Origin: an uncultured Pelagibacteraceae bacterium
Lineage (GTDB): Bacteria; Pseudomonadota; Alphaproteobacteria; Pelagibacterales; Pelagibacteraceae
DNA: 64,000 bases
Direction: 5' to 3'
Assembly (NCBI GenBank): GCA_902532525.1
Contig: CACAIK010000004.1
Span: 39,629 to 103,628 of the forward strand
Shown here: piece by piece, positions 54,747-64,000 of the stretch
Layout: each line of letters begins with the position of its first letter
Numbering within the stretch: the stretch's first letter is position 1
Translations under genes and position numbers: made by a program
Notes under the pieces: generated by a model
What the model was told of the DNA's origin: nothing
Databases searched by the model: none
The model's input: only the letters and a program-made list of their open reading frames with translations

Positions 54747-55828
54747 TTTCCACATTGAGCTTTATTCATTAAGTAGTGATCAAGGATTACACAATGCATC
54801 ATTGCTTCACCTATAGGTACCGCCCTAATACCTACGCAAGGATCATGTCTCCCTATGACTGAAATTGAAGTATTTTTTCCAAATTTATTAATTGTTTTTC
54901 TTTGAGAAAGAATTGATGAAGTCGGTTTTACTGCAAATGAAACTATTATTTCTTGTCCACTAGAAATTCCTCCTAAAATTCCTCCAGCATTATTCGATTT
55001 AAATTTTGTTTTCTTTCCTGTTTGGGACATTTCATCAGAATTTTGTTCACCAGAGAGTTGAGCAGAGTTCATTCCTGATCCTATGTTTACTCCTTTTACA
55101 GCATTAATACTCATCATGGCTGATGCCAAATCCATATCTAATTTAGAATAAATTGGAGCTCCTAATCCGACAGGAACACCTCTTGCTCTTACTTCAATAA
55201 TAGCCCCACATGATGAGCCAGCTTTTCTTATCCCAAGTAAATATTTTTCCCATAATTTTAAAACTGTTTTATCAGGACAAAATAAAGGGTTTTTTGTGAT
55301 GAAACTGTCATTCCATTTTTCTGTGTCACATCCTAGTATTCCTAATTGTGTTACGGCTCCAATTACATCGTACTTTTTCCCAATAATATTTTGCAAAACT
55401 TGTTTTGCTATTGCCCCTGCTGCCACTCTTGAAGCAGTCTCTCTCGCTGATTGTCTGCCTCCACCTCTATAATCTCTAATTCCATACTTTTTAAAATATG
55501 TATAATCAGCATGACCAGGTCTAAATTTATCTTTAATATTTTTATAATCTCTAGAACGCATATCTTTATTGAAGATAATCATTGAGATAGGTGTACCAGT
55601 TGTTTTGCCCTCAAATGTTCCTGATAAAATTTCTACTTTATCATCCTCTTTTCTTTGGGTTGTGAATTTTGACTGACCAGGCTTTCTTTTATTTAATTCT
55701 AACTGAATGTCTCTGATATTAAGCTTAATATTTGGAGGACAACCATCAACAACACATCCTATTGCTGGACCGTGAGACTCACCCCAAGTAGTAAATCGAA
55801 AAAATTTTCCAAATGTATTAAAAGACAT
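54743..55828 (-). CDS. aroC: Chorismate synthase
   Basis: 361 residues: [17 protein letters not shown] (about 18-34), the FMN-binding [18 protein letters not shown] near the C-terminus and [19 protein letters not shown] (about 119-137) are the family signatures. It makes chorismate by 1,4-elimination with reduced FMN. A TATAAT element lies six bases before the ATG, so its mRNA may be leaderless. Confidence 0.96.
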   Translation of the reverse strand: MSFNTFGKFFRFTTWGESHGPAIGCVVDGCPPNIKLNIRDIQLELNKRKPGQSKFTTQRKEDDKVEILSGTFEGKTTGTPISMIIFNKDMRSRDYKNIKDKFRPGHADYTYFKKYGIRDYRGGGRQSARETASRVAAGAIAKQVLQNIIGKKYDVIGAVTQLGILGCDTEKWNDSFITKNPLFCPDKTVLKLWEKYLLGIRKAGSSCGAIIEVRARGVPVGLGAPIYSKLDMDLASAMMSINAVKGVNIGSGMNSAQLSGEQNSDEMSQTGKKTKFKSNNAGGILGGISSGQEIIVSFAVKPTSSILSQRKTINKFGKNTSISVIGRHDPCVGIRAVPIGEAMMHCVILDHYLMNKAQCGN

Positions 55829-55834
55829 TATATT

Positions 55835-55840
55835 ATTATA
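55835..55840 (-). promoter_or_regulatory. -10 element of aroC, possible leaderless transcript
   Basis: Consensus TATAAT on the minus strand, followed by six bases (AATATA) and the ATG at 55828. A start point seven bases after the -10 would be the A of the ATG. No Shine-Dalgarno is present in the 32-base gap shared with pdxH. Confidence 0.5.
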
Positions 55841-55860
55841 TAAATTATTTTGGTTAAATT

Positions 55861-56484
55861 ATGAACGAAAAAAATTCTTTAGGATTAGATAAATGCTTTC
55901 TAGATCTCGATAATCCAATACTATTATTCACTGAATGGTACAACGAGGCAAAGAAAACTGAAATAAATGATCCAAATGCATTAGCTCTAGGCACTATTAA
56001 CGAAAAAGGTTATCCGAATGTAAGAATGGTATTGCTCAAAGATTATGGAGAGGATGGATTTGTTTTTTACACTAACTTTAATAGTAATAAGGGAAACTCT
56101 ATAAAGCAGAATCCAAACATTTCGATGTGCTTTCATTGGAAAAGTTTACTCAGACAAATTCGAATAGTTGGTACTGCTGAAAAAGTTTCTGATGAAGAAG
56201 CTGATAATTATTATAAATCCAGAAGTTACGGAAGTAGAATTGGTGCATGGGCATCAAATCAGAGTTCAATTTTAAAAGATAGAGAAGAGCTAAACCAATC
56301 TATAAAAAAATTTCAAGATCTCTATAAAGATGAAAATAATGTTCCAAGACCTGATCATTGGTCAGGATGGAGATTAAAACACCATGAAATTGAATTTTGG
56401 TTAGATGGTGAAAATAGAATTCACGAAAGATTAAAATATATTAAAGAAAATAATGATTGGAAAAAAGTTCTCTTATCACCTTAA
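55861..56484 (+). CDS. pdxH: Pyridoxamine 5'-phosphate oxidase
   Basis: 207 residues, FMN enzyme that makes pyridoxal phosphate. PNVRMVLLKDYGEDGFVFYTN (about 51-71), the ASNQSS motif (about 131-136) and the C-terminal RPDHWSGWRLKHHEIEFW and RIHERL are hallmark segments. The gene is divergent from aroC with only 32 bases between starts. It overlaps the convergent prenyl synthase gene by four bases. Confidence 0.95.
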   Translation: MNEKNSLGLDKCFLDLDNPILLFTEWYNEAKKTEINDPNALALGTINEKGYPNVRMVLLKDYGEDGFVFYTNFNSNKGNSIKQNPNISMCFHWKSLLRQIRIVGTAEKVSDEEADNYYKSRSYGSRIGAWASNQSSILKDREELNQSIKKFQDLYKDENNVPRPDHWSGWRLKHHEIEFWLDGENRIHERLKYIKENNDWKKVLLSP

Positions 56485-57494
56485 AATTTTCTATTAATAC
56501 TAAATGAAGTTAAATTTTTGAGTATAGTTTTTTCATCACAATCTTGAAATATACTTAATGAATTTGATGCTAAACTTATATAGTGCTCAGCTTTTTTGTA
56601 ACATTCATTAATTATATTATATTTTTTTACCAATGTAAGCACATAGTCAAATTGTTCTTTCGATCTGATATTTTGTTCAAATATTTTTTTTAAAACTAAT
56701 TTTTCATTTGAAGATAATTTTTGATGTAATAGAATAATAGGGAGAGTAACCTTGCCCTCAAAGAAATCTTTCCCTATCTCTTTACCAAACATTTTTAATT
56801 CTGAGTTATAGTCAAGAGTGTCATCTGCAATCTGAAATGTTAATCCAAGGTTCTTTCCATAGAATTCCAGTGCATCTTTAAATTTATTGTCTTTATCAGT
56901 AATTATCGACCCAACTTTTGAAGATGCTGAAAATAAAGCTGCAGTCTTAGAAGAAATTATATTCAAATATGTATCTTCTAACATTTCAGAGTCACCTTTA
57001 TGTTGTAATTGCAAAACTTCTCCTTGAGCAATAGTTGATGATGTAGAAGATAAAAGTTTTAATACTTCAATACTTCCATCCTCAACCATCATTTCAAAAC
57101 ATCTACTTAATAAATAGTCTCCAACAAGAATTGATGACTGATTTCCCCAAATTTTATTTGTAGTTTTTTTGCCTCTTCTTAAATCTGCGCCGTCAATTAC
57201 ATCATCATGCATAAGAGTTGCTGCGTGTATAAGTTCAACACATGCAGCTAGGTTCACATCTCTACTACCTTTTGTATATCCACACAATTTAGCACACTCC
57301 AAAGTAAGCAATGCTCTTAATCTTTTACCTCCACTAGTCATGTGGTAAGCTGTCATTTCTTTAACAAGCTCAACTTTACTATCTAATTTATAAGAAATTT
57401 TGTCTTCAACTAAACTTAGTTTTTCATCAACAGAATTTACTAAATCTGTATACGCATTAGTTATTTGCTTTTTTAATTGAACTACTGAACCCAT
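56481..57494 (-). CDS. ispB: Long-chain polyprenyl diphosphate synthase
   Basis: 337 residues, all-trans octaprenyl/decaprenyl-type synthase. GGKRLRALLTLE near 75, first aspartate motif HDDVIDGADLRRG without insertion (about 97-109), second motif IADDTLDY (about 222-229). Makes the side chain of ubiquinone. Chain length cannot be told from sequence by eye. Confidence 0.93.
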   Translation of the reverse strand: MGSVVQLKKQITNAYTDLVNSVDEKLSLVEDKISYKLDSKVELVKEMTAYHMTSGGKRLRALLTLECAKLCGYTKGSRDVNLAACVELIHAATLMHDDVIDGADLRRGKKTTNKIWGNQSSILVGDYLLSRCFEMMVEDGSIEVLKLLSSTSSTIAQGEVLQLQHKGDSEMLEDTYLNIISSKTAALFSASSKVGSIITDKDNKFKDALEFYGKNLGLTFQIADDTLDYNSELKMFGKEIGKDFFEGKVTLPIILLHQKLSSNEKLVLKKIFEQNIRSKEQFDYVLTLVKKYNIINECYKKAEHYISLASNSLSIFQDCDEKTILKNLTSFSINRKF

Positions 57495-57536
57495 AAATTC
57501 AAAATATTACATTAAGCTTATTAATATACTTATCAA

Positions 57537-57564
57537 TTGACGCACCTAATTCTTCAACTATAAG
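57537..57564 (+). promoter_or_regulatory. Promoter of the SppA-like gene
   Basis: TTGACG (57537-57542), 16-base spacer, TATAAG (57559-57564), giving a leader of about 30 bases before ATG 57603. It lies in the 108-base divergent gap with ispB, one of the largest gaps in the window. The -10 and spacer are the same as in the 5S candidate promoter. Confidence 0.6.
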
Positions 57565-57602
57565 TAGCTTTATAATTAAGTAAAATTTTTATAATCATTT
57601 GT

Positions 57603-58409
57603 ATGTTTTCATTTTTTAAAAAAAAAAAAATTGTTAGTCATTTAAGACTTACCGGCGTCATAGGAAATGTTGGAAAGTTTAAACAAGGAATAGAATATTC
57701 CTCTCAAGAAGAAATGATAAAAAAAGCTTTTTCAGTAAAAAAAGCAGAGGCTGTTGCAATTTCAATTAATTCACCAGGTGGTTCACCCGTTCAATCACAT
57801 CTAATATATAAATTTATTAGAGAACAGTCTAAGAAAAACAAAAAAAAAGTAATAGTTTTTGCTGAAGATGTTGCTGCATCTGGAGGCTATCTAATTGCAT
57901 GCGCAGGTGATGAGATTTATGCTAATGCAAGTTCTATAATCGGATCAATAGGAGTAATTTATTCTTCTTTTGGTTTTAAAGATTTAATTCAAAAAATAGG
58001 CGTTCAAAGAAGAGTTTATACAGCTGGAAAAAATAAAAGTACTCTAGACCCTTTTTTAGACGAGAAAGAAGAGGACATTCAAAGATTAAAAAATATTCAA
58101 CTGGAACTTCACCAAGAATTTATTAATGTTGTAGAGGAAAGTAGATCAACAAAATTAAACAAAACTGATGTTGAACTTTTTTCTGGAGAATTTTGGTCTG
58201 GTAAAACATCTTTAAAACTTGGTTTGATAGATGGAATAGGGAATGCAGAACAGATATTGAGAGAAAAATTTGGTGAAGATGTTGAAATTAAAAAATTTGA
58301 AAAGTCTAAAGGATGGCTTGCCAAAAAACTTTCGTCTTCCGAAGACCATACGGATAAATTGATAAGTGTTTTAGAAGAAAGATCTATTTGGCAAAAATAT
58401 GGTTTCTAA
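57603..58409 (+). CDS. S49-family signal peptide peptidase (SppA/SohB-like)
   Basis: 268 residues, ClpP/crotonase-like fold with the Ser-Lys dyad of SppA: Ser93 in [10 protein letters not shown] and probably Lys145 in [21 protein letters not shown] (53-62) and [10 protein letters not shown] are typical. Unlike many SppA proteins, no N-terminal membrane anchor is visible; the chain starts with FSFFKKKK, so it may be cytoplasmic or only peripherally bound. It overlaps glyQ by 11 bases. Confidence 0.88.
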   Translation: MFSFFKKKKIVSHLRLTGVIGNVGKFKQGIEYSSQEEMIKKAFSVKKAEAVAISINSPGGSPVQSHLIYKFIREQSKKNKKKVIVFAEDVAASGGYLIACAGDEIYANASSIIGSIGVIYSSFGFKDLIQKIGVQRRVYTAGKNKSTLDPFLDEKEEDIQRLKNIQLELHQEFINVVEESRSTKLNKTDVELFSGEFWSGKTSLKLGLIDGIGNAEQILREKFGEDVEIKKFEKSKGWLAKKLSSSEDHTDKLISVLEERSIWQKYGF

Positions 58410-59283
58410 AATAAAAACAAAAAATCCAAAATCATTTATTTCTTTTCAGGATACAATTTTAAATCTTCAAAAGTACTGGTCAAAAAAAGGTTGCGTTATT
58501 TTACAACCTTATGATTTAGAAGTTGGAGCAGGAACATTTCACCCAGCAACAACTCTAAGATCATTAGGTTCTAAACCATGGAAAACAGCTTACGTTCAAC
58601 CATCAAGAAGACCAACAGATGGAAGGTATGGAGAAAATCCTAATCGTTTGCAACACTATTATCAATTTCAAGTTTTAATAAAACCTTCACCAAAAGATAT
58701 TAAAAAAATGTATCTTAATAGCCTTTCATCAGTAGGTATTAAATACGAAGAGCACGATATCAGATTTGTAGAGGATGATTGGGAAAGTCCAACCTTAGGT
58801 GCTGCTGGTCTTGGATGGGAAGTATGGTGTGATGGTATGGAAGTTACTCAATTTACTTATTTTCAACAAATGGCAGGTATGGAATGCAATCCAATATCTG
58901 TTGAAATTACCTATGGTTTAGAGAGATTATGTATGTTTATACAAGGTAAAAAAAATGTTTTTGATTTAATTTGGAATGATGAGGGAGTTTTATACAAAGA
59001 TGTTTTTCATCAAGCTGAAAAAGAATTTTCAGCCTATAATTTTGAGTATGCAAACACAGATAAATTATTTAAAATTTTTGATATGCTCGAAGAAGAAGCA
59101 AAATCATTAATTGAAAAGAAAATTTCTCTTCCAGCATATGATCAATGTTTAAAATCAAGTCATGTGTTCAATATTTTAGATGCTAGAGGAGTTATAAGTG
59201 TTGCTCAAAGAGCAGAATATATTGCAAGGATCAGAGATCTGACAAGAGAAATTGGAAAAATCTGGGTAGAAACACAAAATTAA
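58399..59283 (+). CDS. glyQ: Glycyl-tRNA synthetase alpha subunit
   Basis: 294 residues of the bacterial alpha2-beta2 enzyme. It begins with [20 protein letters not shown], then [22 protein letters not shown], and [22 protein letters not shown] (about 73-94), the class II motifs of the family; [10 protein letters not shown] is near 170. It has the full active site but needs GlyS. One base separates it from glyS. Confidence 0.97.
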   Translation: MVSKIKTKNPKSFISFQDTILNLQKYWSKKGCVILQPYDLEVGAGTFHPATTLRSLGSKPWKTAYVQPSRRPTDGRYGENPNRLQHYYQFQVLIKPSPKDIKKMYLNSLSSVGIKYEEHDIRFVEDDWESPTLGAAGLGWEVWCDGMEVTQFTYFQQMAGMECNPISVEITYGLERLCMFIQGKKNVFDLIWNDEGVLYKDVFHQAEKEFSAYNFEYANTDKLFKIFDMLEEEAKSLIEKKISLPAYDQCLKSSHVFNILDARGVISVAQRAEYIARIRDLTREIGKIWVETQN

Positions 59284-59284
59284 A

Positions 59285-61348
59285 ATGTCTGAATTTTTCC
59301 TTGAATTATTTAGTGAAGAAATACCTTCCAGATTACAAATCAACGCTAGAAATGAATTAACACAAATTTTTAAAAAATTTTTTGATGATTATGAAATTAT
59401 AGTTAAAGGTAAAATTAATACTTATTCAACTCCAAATAGGCTTATTGTTCATATAAATAAGATATCTAAAGATGTAATAAAAAAAGCAGAGGAAATTAGA
59501 GGTCCTAATATAAATGCTCCAGAAAAGGCTTTGGAAGGATTTTTAAAATCCAATAAAATAAGTAAAGAAAAAGTTTTCAAAAAAAGCACTGAAAAAGGCA
59601 TATTCTACTTCTACAACAGACCATCGCAAAAAATAAAAACATACGATTTATTAAAAGAAAGTATTGCAAGTTTACTTTTAAAAATTTCATGGAAAAAATC
59701 AATGAAATGGGGCAATCATGATTTATATTGGGGAAGACCGTTAAAATCAATATTAGCTTTATTTGATAAAAAAATAATTGAATTTAAATTAAACCATTTA
59801 CATAGTTCAAATAAAACTTTTACAGATAAAGATCTAGAAGATGAAGTAAAAAGTTTTAATGATTTTAAATCTTATATAAAATTTTTTAAACAAAAAGGAG
59901 TAACAATTGATCAAGATAAAAGGAAAGAATTTATAATTAAAGAAATAAACAAGGCAACTAATCAAAAAAAAATTCATATAAACGTCAATGAAAAACTTAT
60001 AGACGAAATAATAAATATTGTTGAAAAACCAAAAATTTTAGTATGTGAGTTTAATAAGAAATTTTTAGAAATTCCCCAAGAAATACTTATTATTACAATG
60101 CAGCATCACCAAAAATATTTTCCTACATTTGATAGCAAAAACAAAATAACAAATAATTTTATAGTTGTAGCAGATTGCAAGGACAAAAAGGGATTAGTTA
60201 AATTAGGAAATCAAAATGTTATAGATGCAAGGTTGGCAGATGCAGAATTTTTTTGGAATAGAAATAAGTCTCAAAATTTAGTTAAACAGGTGTCTAGATT
60301 GAAGCAAATTAATTATTTTAAAGGGTTGGGAAGTTATTTTGATAAAATACAAAGAGTAAGAAAACTTAGTGGAATAATATCAGATGAACTTTTAATAAGT
60401 AAAGAAAAGATAGAAATTGCCTCCTCAATTTGCAAAGTAGATTTGATGTCGGATTTAGTTGGAGAGTTTCCCGAATTACAAGGCGTGATGGGTGGATATT
60501 TCGCAAGAGAGCAAGGTTTTGACGAAGAAATAAGTTTAGCTGTTTCAGAGCATTACTTACCAAGCGGCATTGATAGTAAAGTTCCAAAAAAACCATACAG
60601 CATAGCATTATCGTTAAGTGACAAAATAGACTCTTTAGTTGGATTTTTTGGAATTAATCTCAAACCAACTAGTTCAAAAGATCCTTATGCCTTAAGAAGA
60701 ATGGCAATTAGTTTGTTAAGGTTAATAATTGAAAATCAAAAAAAAATAAAATTAAGAGATCTAATAAATTATTCAATAAATTTATATAAAGAACAAAATT
60801 ACTCTTTTGACTCAAAATTGATAAATGATGAATTGGGAGGTTTTATTTTAGATAGATTAAAAAATTATTTAAAAGAAAAAAATATTAGGTCGGATATTAT
60901 TGAATGCTCCACTAATTCTTATGGAATAGATGATTTACTAAAAATTTTTAATAAATCATTAAATTTGAATAAAAATATTAAAAAAGATTTCGGTCTTGAT
61001 GTTATTGCAATTTATAAAAGATCTGCAAACATTTTAAATAGTGAAAGTAAATCAAAACTAGAAATTGTAGGTTCTGCTGATCCTGGTCTCTTTAAAAATG
61101 ATTATGAAAAAAATCTTTATAAAAAAATACATGCTATAAGAAAGTATTTTTCAAGCATAGGTAGAGATGAAGATTATGATGAAAGTCTTAAAACACTCTC
61201 AAGTGCCAAAATAGAGGTTAATGAGTTTTTTGATAATGTAATAGTTAATGATCAAGAAGAATTAATTAAAAAAAACAGACTAGAACTTTTAAAAATGTTG
61301 TGTAAAAGCTTCGATAATTATTTTAATTTTTCAAAGATAGAAGCATAA
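59285..61348 (+). CDS. glyS: Glycyl-tRNA synthetase beta subunit
   Basis: 687 residues, the large tRNA-binding subunit. N-terminal FLLELFSEEIPSR-type start (here FFLELFSEEIPS), the SMKWG/WGRPLKSI region near 140, MQHHQKYFPTF near 275, and a HD-domain-like region with EFPELQGVMGGYFA near 393, all characteristic. The C-terminal DALR-like domain recognises the anticodon. It abuts ppdK. Confidence 0.96.
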   Translation: MSEFFLELFSEEIPSRLQINARNELTQIFKKFFDDYEIIVKGKINTYSTPNRLIVHINKISKDVIKKAEEIRGPNINAPEKALEGFLKSNKISKEKVFKKSTEKGIFYFYNRPSQKIKTYDLLKESIASLLLKISWKKSMKWGNHDLYWGRPLKSILALFDKKIIEFKLNHLHSSNKTFTDKDLEDEVKSFNDFKSYIKFFKQKGVTIDQDKRKEFIIKEINKATNQKKIHINVNEKLIDEIINIVEKPKILVCEFNKKFLEIPQEILIITMQHHQKYFPTFDSKNKITNNFIVVADCKDKKGLVKLGNQNVIDARLADAEFFWNRNKSQNLVKQVSRLKQINYFKGLGSYFDKIQRVRKLSGIISDELLISKEKIEIASSICKVDLMSDLVGEFPELQGVMGGYFAREQGFDEEISLAVSEHYLPSGIDSKVPKKPYSIALSLSDKIDSLVGFFGINLKPTSSKDPYALRRMAISLLRLIIENQKKIKLRDLINYSINLYKEQNYSFDSKLINDELGGFILDRLKNYLKEKNIRSDIIECSTNSYGIDDLLKIFNKSLNLNKNIKKDFGLDVIAIYKRSANILNSESKSKLEIVGSADPGLFKNDYEKNLYKKIHAIRKYFSSIGRDEDYDESLKTLSSAKIEVNEFFDNVIVNDQEELIKKNRLELLKMLCKSFDNYFNFSKIEA

Positions 61349-64000
61349 ATGCCAAAATTAGTTTTTAATTTTAAATCTAAAGACACAATAAAAATAAAAA
61401 ACCCAAAAAATATTTTAGGAGGCAAAGGTGCAAATTTATCAGAAATGGGAAGGATGGGTTTACCTGTCCCACCTGGATTTACGATTTCTACTGAAGTTTG
61501 TGATTTATTTTATAAAAATAAAAAGAAATTAAAGCCTAAAATTATAAATGAAATAAATAAAGAGTTAAAAAATATTGAAAAAGATTCTGGTAAAAAATTT
61601 GGAGATTTGAAAAATCCTTTGTTATTATCTGTAAGATCTGGCGCGAGAGTATCTATGCCAGGAATGATGGATACTATTTTAAATCTTGGACTAAATGACA
61701 AGACTGTGATTGCTTTAGCAAATAAAACATCAAATATGAGATTTGCAAAAGATAGTTATAGAAGATTTATACAAATGTATGCAAATGTTGTTATGGGTGT
61801 TGAAAGTTATAATTTTGAAGAATTAATTGAAAATTACAAACTTACAAAAGGTGTTTTGCTAGACACTGATTTGGATGAAGATGATTGGGATGGATTGATT
61901 AAAGACTTTAAAAATATTGTAAAAGAAAAAACAAAAAAAAATTTTCCTCAAAATATTAATGAACAATTACTAGGTGCAATTAGTGCAGTCTTTTTGTCAT
62001 GGGAGAGTAACAGAGCAAAGGTTTACAGAAAATTAAATCATATACCTTCAGAGTGGGGTACTGCAGTAAATGTTCAGTCCATGGTTTTTGGTAATATGGG
62101 TGTTGATTGTGCGACAGGTGTTGTGTTTACACGTAATCCATCCAATGGAATCAATGAAATCTATGGCGAATATTTGATAAATGCTCAAGGAGAAGATGTT
62201 GTTGCAGGGACAAGGACGCCCCAACATATAACTAAGAAAGCTAGAATAGACACAAAAGAAACACTTCTTTCAATGGAGGAGTCAATGCCTAGAGTTTACA
62301 AAAATCTAAAAAATATTCTTATAAAGCTGGAGAAACATTATAAAGATATGCAGGATGTGGAGTTCACAGTCGAAAATAATAAGTTGTGGATGTTGCAAAC
62401 TAGATCAGGAAAAAGAACTGCAAAATCATCAGTCAAAATTGCTGTCGATATGGAAAGAGAAAAACTCATCACGAAAAAAGAGGCTGTGCTTAGAGTACAA
62501 CCAAATTCATTAGATACTTTGCTTCATCCAACTTTAGATGAAACAGCGAATTTAGAAGTAATAGCCAAAGGCCTTCCTGCTTCTCCAGGAGCAGCTAGCG
62601 GAAAAGTAGTATTTACATCTGATGAGGCTGAAAGATTAAATGGAATGATGCAAAATACAATCCTAGTAAGAGTAGAAACATCACCTGAAGATATCAATGG
62701 AATGCATGCAGCTAAAGGAATTCTTACTGCAAGAGGAGGGATGACCAGCCATGCTGCAGTAGTTGCAAGAGGAATGGGTAGACCTTGTGTATCTGGCTCA
62801 AGCGAAATAGAAATAGATTACCAAAATAAAATTTTTAAAACAAAAAATAATGAAATTAAAGAGGGTGATTTAATTACAATTGATGGATCAACTGGTAGAA
62901 TTATAAAAGGTGAGGTTAAAACTGTTAAACCCGAAATTTCGGGAGATTTTTCTAAACTTATGAGCTGGGCTGACAAATTTAGAAAACTAAAAATCAGAAC
63001 TAATTCTGAAACACCTCTTGATAGTAAAACTGCTAGAGAATTTGGAGCTGAAGGAATAGGTCTTTGTAGAACAGAACATATGTTTTTTGATGAAGAGAGA
63101 ATTTTATCTGTAAGAGAAATGATTTTATCAAAATCAAAAGAAGATAGGGCTAGTGCTTTAAAGAAACTACTTCCTTTTCAAAAAAAGGATTTTATCGATA
63201 TCTTTAAAATTATGAATGGTCTACCTGTTACAGTTAGATTATTAGATCCACCACTTCATGAATTTTTACCAAAAAATCAAAAAGAAATTAGCGATGTAGC
63301 AAATGCTTTAAATATCAAAAGTTCTGAATTAGAGGGTAGAATAACAGAACTTCATGAACAAAATCCAATGCTTGGTCATAGAGGTTGTAGATTAGGTATA
63401 TCATTCCCAGAAATATATGAGATGCAATGTACTGCGATTTTTCATGCACTAGTTGAATGTAAAAAACTAAAGATAAAATCTATTATTCCAGAGATCATGA
63501 TACCTTTGGTATCAACTGAAGCAGAAATAAAAATAATGAAAGATTTAGTAATAAGAGTTGCAAAAGAAGTAGAAAATAAAACTAAAACAAAACTAAATTT
63601 TTTAGTAGGTACAATGATTGAGCTACCAAGAGCTGCAATCAAAGCAGATGATATATCTAGACACGCAGAATTCTTTAGTTTTGGCACAAATGATTTAACG
63701 CAAACAACTTTTGGAATTAGCAGAGATGATAGTGGCAAGTTTTTAAATGATTATATTGATAATAAAATCTTCAATGTTGATCCATTTGTTTCTATAGATG
63801 AAGGAGTTGGCGATTTGATAGAAATGGCAACAAAAAAAGGCAGAAAAATAAACAAAAAAATCAAACTTGGTATATGTGGTGAACACGGAGGCGATCCTAA
63901 AAGTATCGACTTTTGTGCACGAGCTGGTCTAGATTATGTATCCTGTTCACCTTATAGAGTACCTATTGCAAGACTTGCTGCCGCTCAAGCTCAATTAAAA
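61349..64000 (+). CDS. ppdK: Pyruvate, phosphate dikinase, 3' truncated by window end
   Basis: Interconverts pyruvate, ATP and Pi with PEP, AMP and PPi. The 884 codons visible cover almost the whole enzyme (usually about 870-890 residues). The ATP-grasp domain has GGKGANLSEM (24-33) and a SVRSGARVSMPGMMDT block. The phosphohistidine is in GGMTSHAAVVARGMG. The C-terminal PEP/pyruvate barrel contains the catalytic Cys in LGICGEHGGDP. No stop occurs before base 64000. In an organism with gluconeogenic Fba/Pgk/Gap it likely makes PEP from pyruvate. The ATG abuts the glyS stop. Confidence 0.96.
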   Translation, partial: MPKLVFNFKSKDTIKIKNPKNILGGKGANLSEMGRMGLPVPPGFTISTEVCDLFYKNKKKLKPKIINEINKELKNIEKDSGKKFGDLKNPLLLSVRSGARVSMPGMMDTILNLGLNDKTVIALANKTSNMRFAKDSYRRFIQMYANVVMGVESYNFEELIENYKLTKGVLLDTDLDEDDWDGLIKDFKNIVKEKTKKNFPQNINEQLLGAISAVFLSWESNRAKVYRKLNHIPSEWGTAVNVQSMVFGNMGVDCATGVVFTRNPSNGINEIYGEYLINAQGEDVVAGTRTPQHITKKARIDTKETLLSMEESMPRVYKNLKNILIKLEKHYKDMQDVEFTVENNKLWMLQTRSGKRTAKSSVKIAVDMEREKLITKKEAVLRVQPNSLDTLLHPTLDETANLEVIAKGLPASPGAASGKVVFTSDEAERLNGMMQNTILVRVETSPEDINGMHAAKGILTARGGMTSHAAVVARGMGRPCVSGSSEIEIDYQNKIFKTKNNEIKEGDLITIDGSTGRIIKGEVKTVKPEISGDFSKLMSWADKFRKLKIRTNSETPLDSKTAREFGAEGIGLCRTEHMFFDEERILSVREMILSKSKEDRASALKKLLPFQKKDFIDIFKIMNGLPVTVRLLDPPLHEFLPKNQKEISDVANALNIKSSELEGRITELHEQNPMLGHRGCRLGISFPEIYEMQCTAIFHALVECKKLKIKSIIPEIMIPLVSTEAEIKIMKDLVIRVAKEVENKTKTKLNFLVGTMIELPRAAIKADDISRHAEFFSFGTNDLTQTTFGISRDDSGKFLNDYIDNKIFNVDPFVSIDEGVGDLIEMATKKGRKINKKIKLGICGEHGGDPKSIDFCARAGLDYVSCSPYRVPIARLAAAQAQLK

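Noticed and set aside
1..64000. CRISPR array, insertion sequence, integrase or prophage
   Set aside because: No direct-repeat/spacer pattern, transposase or integrase reading frame, or phage structural gene was found on either strand.

Overview
The window looks like a chromosome segment from a streamlined marine alphaproteobacterium of the SAR11 clade (Pelagibacterales). The reasons are very low GC, intergenic gaps that never exceed about 110 bases, many overlapping start/stop codons, alphaproteobacterial markers (a DUF1013/TrcR regulator, three-gene pntAA-pntAB-pntB, an aa3-type oxidase subunit IV microprotein, a Cys-free L36), and an isolated 5S rRNA gene beside a large surface-polysaccharide island. 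In cultured SAR11 genomes the largest hypervariable region (HVR2) sits between the 23S and 5S rRNA genes, and the layout here fits its 5S-proximal end. The exact species cannot be told from the sequence alone.

Region 1 (1-18250) is the accessory cell-surface island. It holds three Wzy/WaaL-like polymerase/ligase membrane proteins, GDP-mannose 4,6-dehydratase plus GDP-L-fucose synthase, a second Gmd-like dehydratase, two sugar- or lipid-modifying methyltransferases, four family-2 glycosyltransferases (three of the polyprenyl-phosphate type) and four large multi-pass proteins that look like GT-C-type glycosyltransferases. Strand switches are frequent. Three paralogue pairs (GT2, Gmd, large membrane protein) lie in a nested mirror-image order. 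The most unusual item is a Wzy/WaaL-like protein (11673-13220) with a lipoyl/biotinyl-like beta-barrel inserted into its periplasmic loop.

Region 2 (18268-23290) starts with the orphan 5S rRNA. It is followed without a gap by a sugar epimerase, rpmJ, a cytochrome oxidase microprotein, the proton-translocating transhydrogenase and a transaldolase-family gene. On the other strand are initiator tRNA-fMet and rpsU. Region 3 (23335-31233, minus strand) holds trcR, rpmE, suhB, efp, thiE and a central-carbon operon tkt-gap-pgk-fba.

Region 4 (31286-47237, plus strand) is a long housekeeping run: a coiled-coil protein, zapA, 5-formyl-THF cyclo-ligase, ymdB-like phosphoesterase, yebC, a phage-type RuvC-like nuclease, the Tol-Pal envelope operon (tolQRAB-pal-cpoB), tilS, ftsH, folP, glmM, thiD and purA. 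Region 5 (47250-64000) carries rpoH, rluD, tRNA-Arg, an ABC-2 exporter, tsaC, xseB-ispA-dxs, aroC, pdxH, a polyprenyl diphosphate synthase, a SppA-like peptidase, glyQS and ppdK, which runs off the window end.

Working together: PpdK, Pgk, Gap, Fba and Tkt give a gluconeogenic/pentose-phosphate route feeding nucleotide sugars. Dxs, IspA and the long-chain synthase make isoprenoids, including the lipid carriers the surface island would need. ThiE and ThiD make the thiamine phosphate used by Tkt and Dxs. TolQRAB-Pal, SppA, FtsH and RpoH maintain the envelope. No gene-free stretch exceeds 300 bases, and no insertion sequence, phage or CRISPR array was seen.
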